From positions 1 to 12,659 of the forward strand of contig CALDIE010000033.1 in the NCBI GenBank assembly GCA_937901625.1: a stretch of DNA of 12,659 bases, read 5' to 3'. Both the position numbers and the translations under genes were made by a program. Under the pieces are notes generated by a model that searched no databases, was not told where the DNA came from, and saw only the letters and a list, made by a program, of their open reading frames with translations. This DNA comes from an uncultured Lachnospiraceae bacterium (GTDB lineage: Bacteria > Bacillota > Clostridia > Lachnospirales > Lachnospiraceae). Of the stretch, positions 5,162 through 12,659 are shown piece by piece; position 1 is the stretch's first letter, and every line of letters begins with the position of its first letter.

Positions 5162-7249
5162 CTTTTTATAATATCCGGATGCATAATCGAAACATCTCAT
5201 CAGCTGGTCTTCCATGCTAAGCTGTTTGACATATTCCGTATTTTTCGTCACAAAACTGTTTAATTTTTCCCTGTATTCCTCTTTTTTGATCGTTCCGTTT
5301 GCTACGCCGCTCAAGCCCTTTTCCCAGCTGGCTGTGAGCTTGGGGTCAAGAAGGGATCCGATGGTGTAACGTACAACATCAAAGACCATTTCACCGCGTA
5401 AGGTCGGCGTGATGATCTGCGTCTTTTTATTAAGATGTAAGTACTGTATGGAAACCAGTTTTGTCAAAATCCCTGCTCTTGTAGCCGAAGTTCCGATCCC
5501 GCTTCCCTTGATCAGCGCACGCATCTCCTCGTCTTCGATCAGCTGTCCCGCGTTTTCCATGGCGAGGATCATGCTACCGGAATTGTATCGTTTCGGAGGC
5601 GATGTCTCTCCTTCTTTTATCTGAAGACCGGACAAAGACAGTACCGTTCCCTTTTTCATGGTCTGAAGCTTTTCAAGAAAAGCCGCATCCACTTTCATTT
5701 CCTGTAAGTCCTCATCCGCCCCGGTGCTGTCCTTTTTCTCTGAAGTATCATCATTCCGAGCCTTATCCGGATCCTTTGAACGGGAAAATGAATACTCAAG
5801 CGCCTTTCTGTAACCCTCCTCTGTCATAACCTTAAACCCGGCATAATAGGACTCGGTATGCTCTGCGTCTCTGCTCTTGACTCCGATCACCATATTTAAG
5901 CGCATATAAACCGCCGACGGCAAAAAGATCGCTAAGAACCGGCGGACGATGATCTCGTAGACCCTTGCGGCGGTCACCGAAAGACCGGGGAGGTTATTAA
6001 GACCGGATCCTGTCGGAATGATCGCGTAGTGATCGGTGATCATCTTATCGTTGACATATTTGGTCTTTCCGATCGTCTTGTAGTTTCCGAGACGCGATAC
6101 CTCTTCGAGGATATCCCTGCAGACGCTGTATCCCGACAGTCCGCGAAGATTGGTCGAGATCTCTTTGGCCACCGCGCTCGAGAGCACACGGGCATCTGTT
6201 CGGGGATAGGTGGTTAACTTTTTTTCGTAAAGTTCCTGCGCGATCTTTAAGGTATCGTCGGGACTGATCTTAAAGAGTTTCGAACACTCGTTTTGAAGCT
6301 CCGCCAGGTTATACAAAAGAGGCGGATTCTTCTTCTCTGTCTTTTTCTCGCTTTTAAGGATCGTTGCCTGTATCGTTCCACCCGTATCGCCTTCCGCAAT
6401 ACCGGAAATGGATCCGTGCAAATTCTCGACGTCTTTCCTTTCCTTAAAACCGTTTTCTTTATAAAGCAGAGGAGAATCCAGATACGCGGATCCTTCCGAA
6501 GCCTTCCACTCGCCCTCTATACATCCCGAAACGCCTTCGGGAAGGCCAAAGAAGCCGACACTTCTGTAAAACGGTGTTTTTACGAAACTTCGGATCTCAC
6601 GTTCCCGTCTTACCACCATACCGAGTACACAGGTCATCACACGCCCGACGGCGACCGCCCCGCGCTCGGCTTTTAGATAGTTGTTGACCATCCGGCCGTA
6701 CCGGAGAGTCAGCACTCTCGAAAAATTGATGCCCATCAGGTAGTCCTCCTGGGCTCTTAAGTATGCCGCATCCGCAAGATCGTCATACTCCGAAAGATCT
6801 TTGGCCTCTCTGATGCCTCTTAAGATCTCGGCTTCCGTCTGGGAATCGATCCAGACTCTTTTTCTGGTCTTGCCGGATACATTCGCCATCTGCTCGACCA
6901 GACGATAGATATATTCTCCCTCTCTACCGGAGTCGGTGCAGACATAGATCGTATCCACATCCTTCCGGTTTAAAAGACCGCTTACAATAGTAAACTGTTT
7001 CGCGGACGCGGGTATGATTTCATAAAGATACTCATCCGGAATAAAAGGAAGGGTGGAGAGCGTCCATTTCTTCAATTCCTCCCGGTATACCTCCGGATAA
7101 CTCATGGTGACGAGATGGCCCACGCACCAGGTGACCACAGCCTCTTTTGATTCCATATACCCGTCGTGGTTGGTCATCGTATATTTTAATGCTTTTCCGA
7201 ACTCCCTTGCCACGGAAGGTTTCTCGGCAATAAACAAAGATTTCCCCAT
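5159..7249 (-). CDS. topB: DNA topoisomerase III (type IA)
   Basis: This enzyme cuts and passes single DNA strands to decatenate and relax negatively supercoiled DNA. The 696-residue protein starts MGKSLFIAEKPSVAREF, the usual TopB beginning, with the toprim Glu9. The second toprim motif is TDSGREGEYIYR (Asp106, Glu110, Glu112). The catalytic Tyr348 lies in LTTYPRTD, and the late motifs PPKRYNSGSM and GSGIGTSATRAGI are present. There are no C-terminal zinc fingers. A charged stretch near residues 490-525 looks like a low-complexity insertion. The frame extends back to a TTG at 7264, and an ATG at 7261 overlaps the ATPase stop as TGATG. I prefer the ATG at 7249 because GGGAG lies five bases before it and the protein then begins at the conserved residue. 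It directly follows the ATPase gene, so translation is probably coupled. Chromosomal TopB is typical, though similar proteins also ride on integrative elements; no mobile genes are visible here. Confidence 0.93.
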   Translation of the reverse strand: MGKSLFIAEKPSVAREFGKALKYTMTNHDGYMESKEAVVTWCVGHLVTMSYPEVYREELKKWTLSTLPFIPDEYLYEIIPASAKQFTIVSGLLNRKDVDTIYVCTDSGREGEYIYRLVEQMANVSGKTRKRVWIDSQTEAEILRGIREAKDLSEYDDLADAAYLRAQEDYLMGINFSRVLTLRYGRMVNNYLKAERGAVAVGRVMTCVLGMVVRREREIRSFVKTPFYRSVGFFGLPEGVSGCIEGEWKASEGSAYLDSPLLYKENGFKERKDVENLHGSISGIAEGDTGGTIQATILKSEKKTEKKNPPLLYNLAELQNECSKLFKISPDDTLKIAQELYEKKLTTYPRTDARVLSSAVAKEISTNLRGLSGYSVCRDILEEVSRLGNYKTIGKTKYVNDKMITDHYAIIPTGSGLNNLPGLSVTAARVYEIIVRRFLAIFLPSAVYMRLNMVIGVKSRDAEHTESYYAGFKVMTEEGYRKALEYSFSRSKDPDKARNDDTSEKKDSTGADEDLQEMKVDAAFLEKLQTMKKGTVLSLSGLQIKEGETSPPKRYNSGSMILAMENAGQLIEDEEMRALIKGSGIGTSATRAGILTKLVSIQYLHLNKKTQIITPTLRGEMVFDVVRYTIGSLLDPKLTASWEKGLSGVANGTIKKEEYREKLNSFVTKNTEYVKQLSMEDQLMRCFDYASGYYKK

Positions 7250-7260
7250 ACTTACTCCCA

Positions 7261-8712
7261 TCAAATGGTACCGATATCGATCAGACGGAAGGAATCGTTC
7301 AATTCTTCCATTTCCTTCAATCCCTTTGAGAATTCTCCCGCGCTGAAGAGATATACATAGTCCGGATGCAGTTTCGCGCTCTCGATGGTCTTCATATACC
7401 CTTCAAGATCCTCTTCTGATACGATCGTCTTTTCCCAATTGCAAAAACCTAAGAGTGTCTCACGTTCACGGCTTTGCATGATGATATCGATACTGCCTTC
7501 CTTTCCGATCCACTCACCGTTACGAACCGCCTCGATGGGAAGAGCCCCCTGCTCGTTTTGCAATTCAAGAAACTCTGTGCAGACTTTCGGAAAATTCTCC
7601 TGATGAAATCCGGCCAATCCGTCTTTGACGAAACGGTCAAAAAAGGTTTTGGCATCATATCTCTCCAAAAAAGTCTGATTCGGATACAGAAAACGGAAAT
7701 AAAACTGGAGAAGCCTTACTTTAATACGATACATTCCCTTTTTGGCATTGGCGTTGCTCGCGCCGTCAAAAGGAAATACCTTCTCTACCAATTCCCTCTC
7801 CATCAGGTTTTTGATATAGACACTGATCTTGGCACGCGAAAAACCGGTATGCTGATGCAGATCGTTCAATTTATTTTTCCCGTTGGCCAGACAGTTTAAT
7901 ATCGTACAATAGACATTTAACTCTCTTAATTCCGAGGAGACTACTCTGAGCCCCTCGTCCCTAAGCCACGCGCCCTCCTTTAGGATACCCTGACAGATGT
8001 TCTCCCGTATGTCGAAGCGGTCGTTAAAATAGCTCCAATATCCGGGATTTCCGCCCAATATACTGTAGATCTGCATACAGGTCGCCGTATCGGCATTCTC
8101 AAAATAACGGACGCAGTCGATAAACGTCAATTCCGTCATTTTAACAAAACTGCTTATACCAAACGCAAGCGTCCCGATACGCGGCACAAAGTCATTCTCA
8201 ATGAAACTGACCGAGGAGGACAACAGGACAACCATCACCCTGCCCTTTGATTCTTTAATATAACGCAGCAACGATACCATAAATGTCTCTGAATACTTTA
8301 GGATATTCTGAAACTCATCGATGGCGATGATCTCTTTTCCAAAACCCTCACCCTCTTTGGGATACAGTCCCGTCTCGACTCCCATGGAAGGAGTTACGGC
8401 AACCAGGGTTCGTTCGCTCGAAAGCGGTACCATCGTCCTTAATATATCTCCAAATCCGTCCCCTTCGGTCTTTCGAAATCCGGCAGTATCATACGATCCC
8501 TGTCTGCGGATCTCCTCCTCCCAGAGTGTCATCTGCTCCTCTTCGGAACACGGTCTCGCGCAATAATAGTGAAATTTCTTATCACGTGAAAAACGGAACA
8601 TAAGGGAAGTCTTACCGATTCCCTTATGTCCGTACATTACCAACAGATTGCTGGCTGTTTTTCGATAAAATTCCTCCAGACTTTCGAGCTCTTTACTGCG
8701 ACCGACAAACAT
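7261..8712 (-). CDS. Archaeal-type AAA ATPase with winged helix and DUF234-like C-terminal domain
   Basis: This is a 483-residue P-loop ATPase of the ATPase_2 (PF01637-like) kind. Walker A is GHKGIGKTS (28-36), Walker B is IIAIDEF (128-134), the sensor region is LLSSS (163-167), and a GGNP motif lies at 220-223. A winged-helix region (about 265-312) includes a helix-turn-helix-like TGFSRAKISVYIKNLMERELV. The C-terminal part (about 340-460) resembles DUF234, a domain with a restriction-endonuclease-like core. Where the family usually has D...ExK, this protein has Asp409 then FCNWEK (423-428), so the Glu and Lys appear replaced and nuclease activity is doubtful. An extra stretch of about 40 residues lies between the Walker motifs. 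GGAG is seven bases from the ATG. It sits 17 bases after asd and runs into topB. The cellular role of this family is not established; a DNA-related job with TopB is an inference from linkage. Confidence 0.85.
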   Translation of the reverse strand: MFVGRSKELESLEEFYRKTASNLLVMYGHKGIGKTSLMFRFSRDKKFHYYCARPCSEEEQMTLWEEEIRRQGSYDTAGFRKTEGDGFGDILRTMVPLSSERTLVAVTPSMGVETGLYPKEGEGFGKEIIAIDEFQNILKYSETFMVSLLRYIKESKGRVMVVLLSSSVSFIENDFVPRIGTLAFGISSFVKMTELTFIDCVRYFENADTATCMQIYSILGGNPGYWSYFNDRFDIRENICQGILKEGAWLRDEGLRVVSSELRELNVYCTILNCLANGKNKLNDLHQHTGFSRAKISVYIKNLMERELVEKVFPFDGASNANAKKGMYRIKVRLLQFYFRFLYPNQTFLERYDAKTFFDRFVKDGLAGFHQENFPKVCTEFLELQNEQGALPIEAVRNGEWIGKEGSIDIIMQSRERETLLGFCNWEKTIVSEEDLEGYMKTIESAKLHPDYVYLFSAGEFSKGLKEMEELNDSFRLIDIGTI

Positions 8713-8729
8713 GATTTCACTCCGTGAAG

Positions 8730-9812
8730 TTACTTAGCCTCAATATATCCCATCGCCTTAAGAAGTTCTGCGCAAAGAACAGCACCGCCTGCCGCGCCGC
8801 GCAAGGTATTGTGAGACAGACCGACAAACTTCCAGTCATATACGGTATCCTCGCGGAGACGTCCCACGCTGACACCCATACCGTTTTCATAATTGACATC
8901 CAGCTGTACCTGCGGACGGTTGTCCTCTTCCAGATACCGGATAAACTGCTTCGGAGCGCTGGGCAGTCCGAGTCTCTGAGGCTCACCGGAGAAGGTAACG
9001 AGCTTCTCGATCAACTGCTCCTTTGTGGGCTTTTTCTTAAACTTAACGAATACGGAAGCCGTATGACCGTTCAGTACCGGTACACGGATGCACTGGCTGG
9101 TGATCACAGGACTCGTAGCCGGCTTGATCACGCCGTCTTCGAGCGTACCCCAGATCCTCAAAGGCTCCTTCTCGCTCTTTTCCTCTTCGCCGCCGATATA
9201 AGGAATGATGTTTCCTACCATCTCGGGCCAATCCTTAAAGGTCTTACCTGCGCCGGAGATCGCCTGGTAGGTGCTTACAACCACCTCATACGGTTCAAAT
9301 TCCTTCCATGCCGTCAATACCGGGGCATAGGACTGAATGGAGCAGTTCGGCTTAACGGCGATAAATCCTCTCGTGGTGCCGAGTCGCTTCTTCTGGAAAT
9401 CAATGACCTTCATGTGCTCAGGATTGATCTCGGGTACCACCATGGGAACATCGGGCGTCCAGCGGTGCGCGGAATTGTTGGAAACAACGGGAGTTTCCGT
9501 CTTAGCATATGCTTCCTCGATCGCCTTGATCTCTTCCTTGGTCATATCCACTGCGGAGAATACGAAATCCACACCCGCAGCAACCTTTTCCACTTCGTTG
9601 ACGTTCATTACAACGATCTTTTTAACAGCCTCCGGCATCGGAGTATCCATTTTCCAACGATCACCCACTGCCTCTTCATATGTCTTTCCGGCAGAACGTT
9701 CACTTGCCGCGATCGTGGTTACTTCAAACCAGGGATGATTCTCAAGGATAGAGATAAATCTCTGTCCCACCATACCGGTACCGCCAAGGATACCTGCTTT
9801 CAGTTTACTCAT
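8730..9812 (-). CDS. asd: Aspartate-semialdehyde dehydrogenase, archaeal/fungal type
   Basis: This enzyme reduces aspartyl phosphate to aspartate semialdehyde with NADPH, the branch point to lysine/diaminopimelate, threonine, methionine and, through threonine, isoleucine. The 360-residue protein has the N-terminal Rossmann motif LGGTGMVGQRF (9-19), the catalytic Cys157 in KPNCSIQ, and AISGAGKTF with NIIPYIGGEEEK (about 201-212), which is characteristic of the archaeal/fungal (Hom2-like) class and not the E. coli class. The substrate-site Arg243 and His250 are in RVPVLNGHTASV. AGGAGG lies seven bases or so upstream of the ATG. The gene follows argH by 83 bases and precedes the ATPase by 17, so it is likely the head gene of asd, ATPase, topB, possibly read through from argH. 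No clear promoter is visible in the 83-base gap. A long open frame on the opposite strand is a coding shadow. Confidence 0.95.
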   Translation of the reverse strand: MSKLKAGILGGTGMVGQRFISILENHPWFEVTTIAASERSAGKTYEEAVGDRWKMDTPMPEAVKKIVVMNVNEVEKVAAGVDFVFSAVDMTKEEIKAIEEAYAKTETPVVSNNSAHRWTPDVPMVVPEINPEHMKVIDFQKKRLGTTRGFIAVKPNCSIQSYAPVLTAWKEFEPYEVVVSTYQAISGAGKTFKDWPEMVGNIIPYIGGEEEKSEKEPLRIWGTLEDGVIKPATSPVITSQCIRVPVLNGHTASVFVKFKKKPTKEQLIEKLVTFSGEPQRLGLPSAPKQFIRYLEEDNRPQVQLDVNYENGMGVSVGRLREDTVYDWKFVGLSHNTLRGAAGGAVLCAELLKAMGYIEAK

Positions 9813-9895
9813 AGTTTCTTCCTCCTTTTATATATGACAGGCTTCTGTTTTTTCTCTCTTTTTAAGCCTCATCAGTAAAAAAACTCGTTATCGCC

Positions 9896-11275
9896 TTACT
9901 CTTCTTTTAAGTACTCGCGATATGCTTCGATCACCTGCTTCATGGCTCCGATCCCGGGAGCGCCCACCGTAAGACGTCTTTCCACGCAAGTCTTTAATGA
10001 TACGGCCTCGTAGATATCGTCTTCAAAGAGATCACAGATCTCCTTTAACTCCGCAAGGCTTAACTCATCGATGGACTTACCCTTGTCGATGCAGGTAAGA
10101 ACCAGTCTTCCGATCACGCTGTGGGCGTCTCTGAAGGGCATACCTTTTTTCACAAGATAATCCGCAGCGTCCGTGGCATTTGTAAATCCCATCATGGCCG
10201 AGCGTTCCATTACATCTTTTCTGAACTTCATGGTATCGATCATCTGCATGAACATCGTAAGACACTCTTTGGTCGTATCTATGGCGTCAAAGGTACCTTC
10301 CTTATCCTCCTGCATATCCTTATTGTAGGCTAAGGGCAATCCCTTCATGCTTACGAGCATGGCGATCAAATGACCGTATACCCTTCCGGTTTTTCCACGG
10401 ACCAGTTCCGCAATATCCGGATTCTTCTTTTGCGGCATGATCGAGGAACCGGTGGAAAACGCGTCGTCGATCTCCACAAAACCGTATTCATTGGAGTTCC
10501 ACAGGATCGTTTCCTCGGCAAATCTTGAAAGATGCATCATCACCGTAGAAAGCGCGCTCAGATATTCAATTAAGTAATCTCGGTCGGAAACCGAATCCAT
10601 GCTGTTTAATGTAGGTGCGTCAAACCCAAGCAGTGACGCGGTAAGATCGCGGTCGAGCGGATATGTTGTTCCGGCAAGAGCACCCGCGCCCAGAGGGCAG
10701 GTATTCATTCTCTTTGCTATATCCCGCATTCTGGAACGGTCTCTTTTAAACATCTCAAAGTAGGCGCCAAAGTGATGCGCGAGCGTCACCGGCTGTGCCT
10801 TCTGCAGATGTGTAAATCCCGGCATGTAGGTCTCCGTGTTTTCTTCCATTACACGGAGCAGGATCTTCTGGAAATCCTTAAGCAATGCATCCGTCTCAAG
10901 CACCTGCTCGCGGATATAAAGTTTCATATCAAGCGCCACCTGGTCGTTTCGGCTTCTTCCGGTATGCAGTTTCTTCCCCGCATCGCCGATCCTCTCTGTT
11001 AAGGTAGCCTCCACGAAACTGTGAATATCTTCAAAAGCGTCCGTGATCACAAGACTTCCGTCTTCCAGTTCCGACTTGATCTGAGATAAACCGTTTAAAA
11101 TATCATTTTTTTCCTGTTCGGTTAAGATCCCCTGCTTGCAGAGCATCGTGGCGTGGGCAATGCTGCCTTCGATATCCTGCGCATATAACCTTTTATCAAA
11201 ATCGATGGACGCGTTGAAGAGATATACATCCCTGTCTGTCTCCTTTGTGAAACGTCCGCCCCACAACTGTGCCAT
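9896..11275 (-). CDS. argH: Argininosuccinate lyase
   Basis: This enzyme splits argininosuccinate into arginine and fumarate, the last step of arginine synthesis, and works as a cytoplasmic homotetramer. The 459-residue length is normal. Family landmarks are MAQLWGGRF at the start, HTGRSRNDQ (104-112), GFTHLQKAQP (153-162) with His156, and the fumarase-superfamily signature GSSIMPQKKNP (276-286) whose serine is the catalytic base. The frame can be extended to a TTG at 11287, but the ATG at 11275 has GGAG six bases upstream and gives the standard N-terminus. argG, its usual neighbour, is not in the window. A promoter candidate and a 16-base palindrome lie in the 112-base upstream gap, suggesting separate control from the HAD and SulP genes. 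Confidence 0.96.
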   Translation of the reverse strand: MAQLWGGRFTKETDRDVYLFNASIDFDKRLYAQDIEGSIAHATMLCKQGILTEQEKNDILNGLSQIKSELEDGSLVITDAFEDIHSFVEATLTERIGDAGKKLHTGRSRNDQVALDMKLYIREQVLETDALLKDFQKILLRVMEENTETYMPGFTHLQKAQPVTLAHHFGAYFEMFKRDRSRMRDIAKRMNTCPLGAGALAGTTYPLDRDLTASLLGFDAPTLNSMDSVSDRDYLIEYLSALSTVMMHLSRFAEETILWNSNEYGFVEIDDAFSTGSSIMPQKKNPDIAELVRGKTGRVYGHLIAMLVSMKGLPLAYNKDMQEDKEGTFDAIDTTKECLTMFMQMIDTMKFRKDVMERSAMMGFTNATDAADYLVKKGMPFRDAHSVIGRLVLTCIDKGKSIDELSLAELKEICDLFEDDIYEAVSLKTCVERRLTVGAPGIGAMKQVIEAYREYLKEE

Positions 11276-11297
11276 AGTCTTCTCCAATCCATAAAAA

Positions 11298-11313
11298 CTA
11301 AATCATGATTTAG
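11298..11313. repeat. Perfect 16-base palindrome in the argH leader
   Basis: CTAAATCATGATTTAG is fully self-complementary. It lies between the predicted argH transcription start (about 11334) and the ribosome site, a position suited to a repressor. On the minus strand it is followed by TTTTT, so a weak six-pair A/U-rich hairpin with a U-run is an alternative reading. It does not match the ArgR/AhrC box pattern well. Confidence 0.5.
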
Positions 11314-11340
11314 CATTTATCTTCGTTTTCCTAATACTAA

Positions 11341-11369
11341 AATGTATCATATCAATTTCTATTTGTAAA
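11341..11369 (-). promoter_or_regulatory. Promoter candidate for argH
   Basis: On the minus strand TTTACA (11364-11369, five of six bases) and TACATT (11341-11346, four of six) are 17 bases apart in an A/T-rich stretch that begins shortly after the HAD gene stop. Transcription would start near 11334, about 60 bases before the argH ATG. Confidence 0.4.
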
Positions 11370-11387
11370 TCCCAAAGCCCTTTGCCT

Positions 11388-12047
11388 TTAGAGGATCCCG
11401 GACCCGATCACATCAAAAAGGCTGTCAAAATGCCATTCCACGTAAGGCGCGACTTCCTCATCATAGGGCGTAAGATCCGGGATCATGATCGTATGACATC
11501 CCGCGTCATGCGCGCTTTTTAAGCCGTTTGGCGAATCCTCTATGGCAATGCATTCCTCCGCTTTCACTCCCTGCGCCTCGCACGCAAAGAGGTAAATATC
11601 CGGATACGGCTTCCCTCTGGATATCAGGTCCGCGGAAATGATCTTCGTAAAGGAATCCTGCAATTCCACTTCCGATAAATAGGATCTTGCCCTCTCTTTC
11701 TGAGACGATGTAACCACCGCCGTATCATACCCCTTATCCTTAAGATAGGAGAGGATTTCCCTTGCTCCCTTTTTTAACTCCAAAGGATGGGTCCGGTTAT
11801 ATTCTTTCATCAAATCCTGACGCCTTACGCGAACGGCGGAATAAGCCTTTTCATCTCCAAACAGTTCCGTAAAAAACGCGGCTGCCAGTTTGTGATCCAT
11901 GCTCCGCAAACGATAAGACTGCTCTAAGGTCAACGGATACCCCGTCTCCTCCCCCGCCTGCCGCCAGCAGATGTTAAAGGCTTTTTCGGAATCGATCAGT
12001 AATCCGTCGATATCAAAAAATACAGTTTTAATCTTCATGAGTTTCAT
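11388..12047 (-). CDS. HAD-superfamily hydrolase (beta-phosphoglucomutase-like subgroup)
   Basis: The 219-residue protein is a subfamily I HAD phosphatase or phosphomutase. Motif I is FFDIDGLLIDSE with nucleophile Asp12 and acid/base Asp14, motif II is VVTSSQKE (Thr113, Ser114), motif III is Lys146 in RGKPYPD, and motif IV is IEDSPNGLKSA with Glu170-Asp171. A helical cap fills about residues 20-90. The set fits the beta-phosphoglucomutase/phosphoglycolate-like group, but the substrate cannot be read from the sequence. AGGAGG is only three bases before the ATG at 12047; Met4, at 12 bases, is the alternative start. The ATG overlaps the stop of the upstream SulP-type gene in an ATGA arrangement, which indicates translational coupling. 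Confidence 0.88.
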   Translation of the reverse strand: MKLMKIKTVFFDIDGLLIDSEKAFNICWRQAGEETGYPLTLEQSYRLRSMDHKLAAAFFTELFGDEKAYSAVRVRRQDLMKEYNRTHPLELKKGAREILSYLKDKGYDTAVVTSSQKERARSYLSEVELQDSFTKIISADLISRGKPYPDIYLFACEAQGVKAEECIAIEDSPNGLKSAHDAGCHTIMIPDLTPYDEEVAPYVEWHFDSLFDVIGSGIL

Positions 12048-12659
12048 TTTCCTCCTGTTCCATCCAGGCTGCCGGGTTCGGATCCTCTTTGGCTAACTGT
12101 TTCTGGTAACGGCTCCGCTTTTGTTTCAGGAAAGCATGTCTCCTCGTCGATGGTCTTCGCGATATGCTTCATCCGTTCTTCGGCTTCATTTCCGTAAGCC
12201 CATGCAAATTCCGCCAACTGCTTGTTGTATTTCTTTTCCTCTTTTCGATACTCCGTATCAAGCGGATAGGGTTTTTCTATTCCCGCGTCTTTTAAGGCAA
12301 GCGATATCCTTGAGCGGACCACGCCCTCTGAGATCAATTCTCCGGCTCCAAAGCCTCTTAACTGATCGTTAACGGCGCTGACATGCCCCGCGATATAAAA
12401 ACCGATCCCGCGGTCACGGTACTTGTGATACAGCATCACCAGACGCTCTGCGGCCGTAGCGTCCACGCTTCCTATGCCGCCCGAATCGATAATGATCACT
12501 TTGGTATCTTCTTTGACCTCTGCGTCAATCTCGTCACAGAGCACGGATATATTGGCGTAAAACAAAGCCCCCGTAAACCGGTAGATCAAAACATGCTGTA
12601 CCGGTGAAGCCAGCCCCATCCTGCTTAAGGAATGAAATCCCTCCATGCTCTCCACCACG
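12044..12659 (-). CDS. SulP-type anion transporter, C-terminal STAS part (cut by window edge)
   Basis: About 204 C-terminal residues are visible; the membrane part expected upstream lies beyond the right edge. An STAS domain spans about visible residues 22-125: VLIYRFTGALFYANISVL, which is typical of the SulP-linked form, VIIIDSGGIGSVDATAAERL in place of the anti-sigma-antagonist DxSG loop, and IGFYIAG. A charged tail of about 80 residues follows, ending in a Gly/Pro/Glu-rich segment. SulP proteins move sulfate, bicarbonate or other anions; the substrate is not predictable here. The frame is open to the window edge, and the GTG at 12656-12658 should not be taken as the true start. It overlaps the HAD gene by four bases. 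A stand-alone STAS protein is possible but less likely given the FxANxxxL form. Confidence 0.8.
   Translation of the reverse strand, partial: VVESMEGFHSLSRMGLASPVQHVLIYRFTGALFYANISVLCDEIDAEVKEDTKVIIIDSGGIGSVDATAAERLVMLYHKYRDRGIGFYIAGHVSAVNDQLRGFGAGELISEGVVRSRISLALKDAGIEKPYPLDTEYRKEEKKYNKQLAEFAWAYGNEAEERMKHIAKTIDEETCFPETKAEPLPETVSQRGSEPGSLDGTGGK

Noticed and set aside
5159..9812. Integrative element carrying topB
   Set aside because: topB and an ATPase can occur on integrative elements, but there is no integrase, relaxase, coupling protein, attachment repeat or obvious composition change, and the flanks are core metabolic genes.
9839..9869. Terminator or hairpin between argH and asd
   Set aside because: AGGCTT and AAGCCT can pair, but over a 19-base loop and without a following T-run. 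The poly-T stretch after argH has no stable stem before it.
8724..9878. 384-residue open frame on the plus strand, longer than asd itself
   Set aside because: It lies antisense to asd, begins at a GTG with no ribosome site and shows no recognisable motif, whereas the minus-strand frame is an unmistakable Asd with AGGAGG upstream. Codon bias of asd explains the open antisense frame.
12121..12607. Plus-strand open frames opposite the SulP/STAS gene
   Set aside because: They are antisense to a clear STAS domain, with no ribosome site or motif.

Overview
The window looks like chromosomal DNA of a low-to-mid-GC Firmicute, most likely a Lachnospiraceae-type Clostridium relative. The grounds are strong AGGAGG-like ribosome binding sites, a CmpB-type membrane protein (PF06541-like), an archaeal/fungal-type aspartate-semialdehyde dehydrogenase and a clostridial-style MAQLWGGRF argininosuccinate lyase. 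This is an inference from protein style; no rRNA or other taxonomic marker is present. Almost everything reads on the minus strand. The only convincing plus-strand gene is a small lipoprotein near 3.1-3.6 kb. I see no tRNA, rRNA, CRISPR array, insertion sequence or T-box.

Region 1 (1-2871, minus) is a branched-chain amino acid operon, in transcription order ilvB (acetolactate synthase large subunit), a first small subunit, a second divergent small subunit, and ilvC (only the first 33 codons are in the window). Two things stand out. There are two tandem, roughly 40% identical regulatory subunits behind one catalytic subunit, and a near-consensus promoter (TTGACA-17-TAAAAT) sits right after the first small-subunit stop, so the second subunit plus ilvC could be expressed apart from ilvB. 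The large subunit also departs from the usual acetohydroxyacid synthase at three landmark positions (Lys159 to Tyr, FDDR to VADR, Trp464 to His in E. coli AHAS II numbering) while keeping its thiamine diphosphate machinery.

Region 2 (2872-3664) is a divergent control region of about 240 bases followed by a secreted lipoprotein of unknown function. The control region holds several inverted repeats, including a 27-base hairpin just upstream of the ilvB ribosome binding site. A bidirectional terminator separates the lipoprotein from the convergent gene on the other strand.

Region 3 (3665-9812, minus) runs, in transcription order, asd, an archaeal-type AAA ATPase with a C-terminal DUF234-like domain, topB (DNA topoisomerase III), an HD-domain hydrolase and a CmpB-like membrane protein. 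The asd, ATPase and topB genes are closely packed (17-base gap, then near-overlap) and probably cotranscribed. The HD gene appears to have its own promoter overlapping the topB stop codon.

Region 4 (9896-12659, minus) holds argH with its own promoter and a perfect 16-base palindrome in its leader. Upstream of it are a HAD-family phosphatase translationally coupled to the C-terminal STAS end of a SulP-type anion transporter cut by the window edge.

Functionally the window is dominated by amino-acid synthesis: isoleucine/valine/leucine (ilv), the aspartate family (asd, which also leads to the threonine that feeds isoleucine) and arginine (argH). A DNA-topology and ATPase pair is embedded in it.
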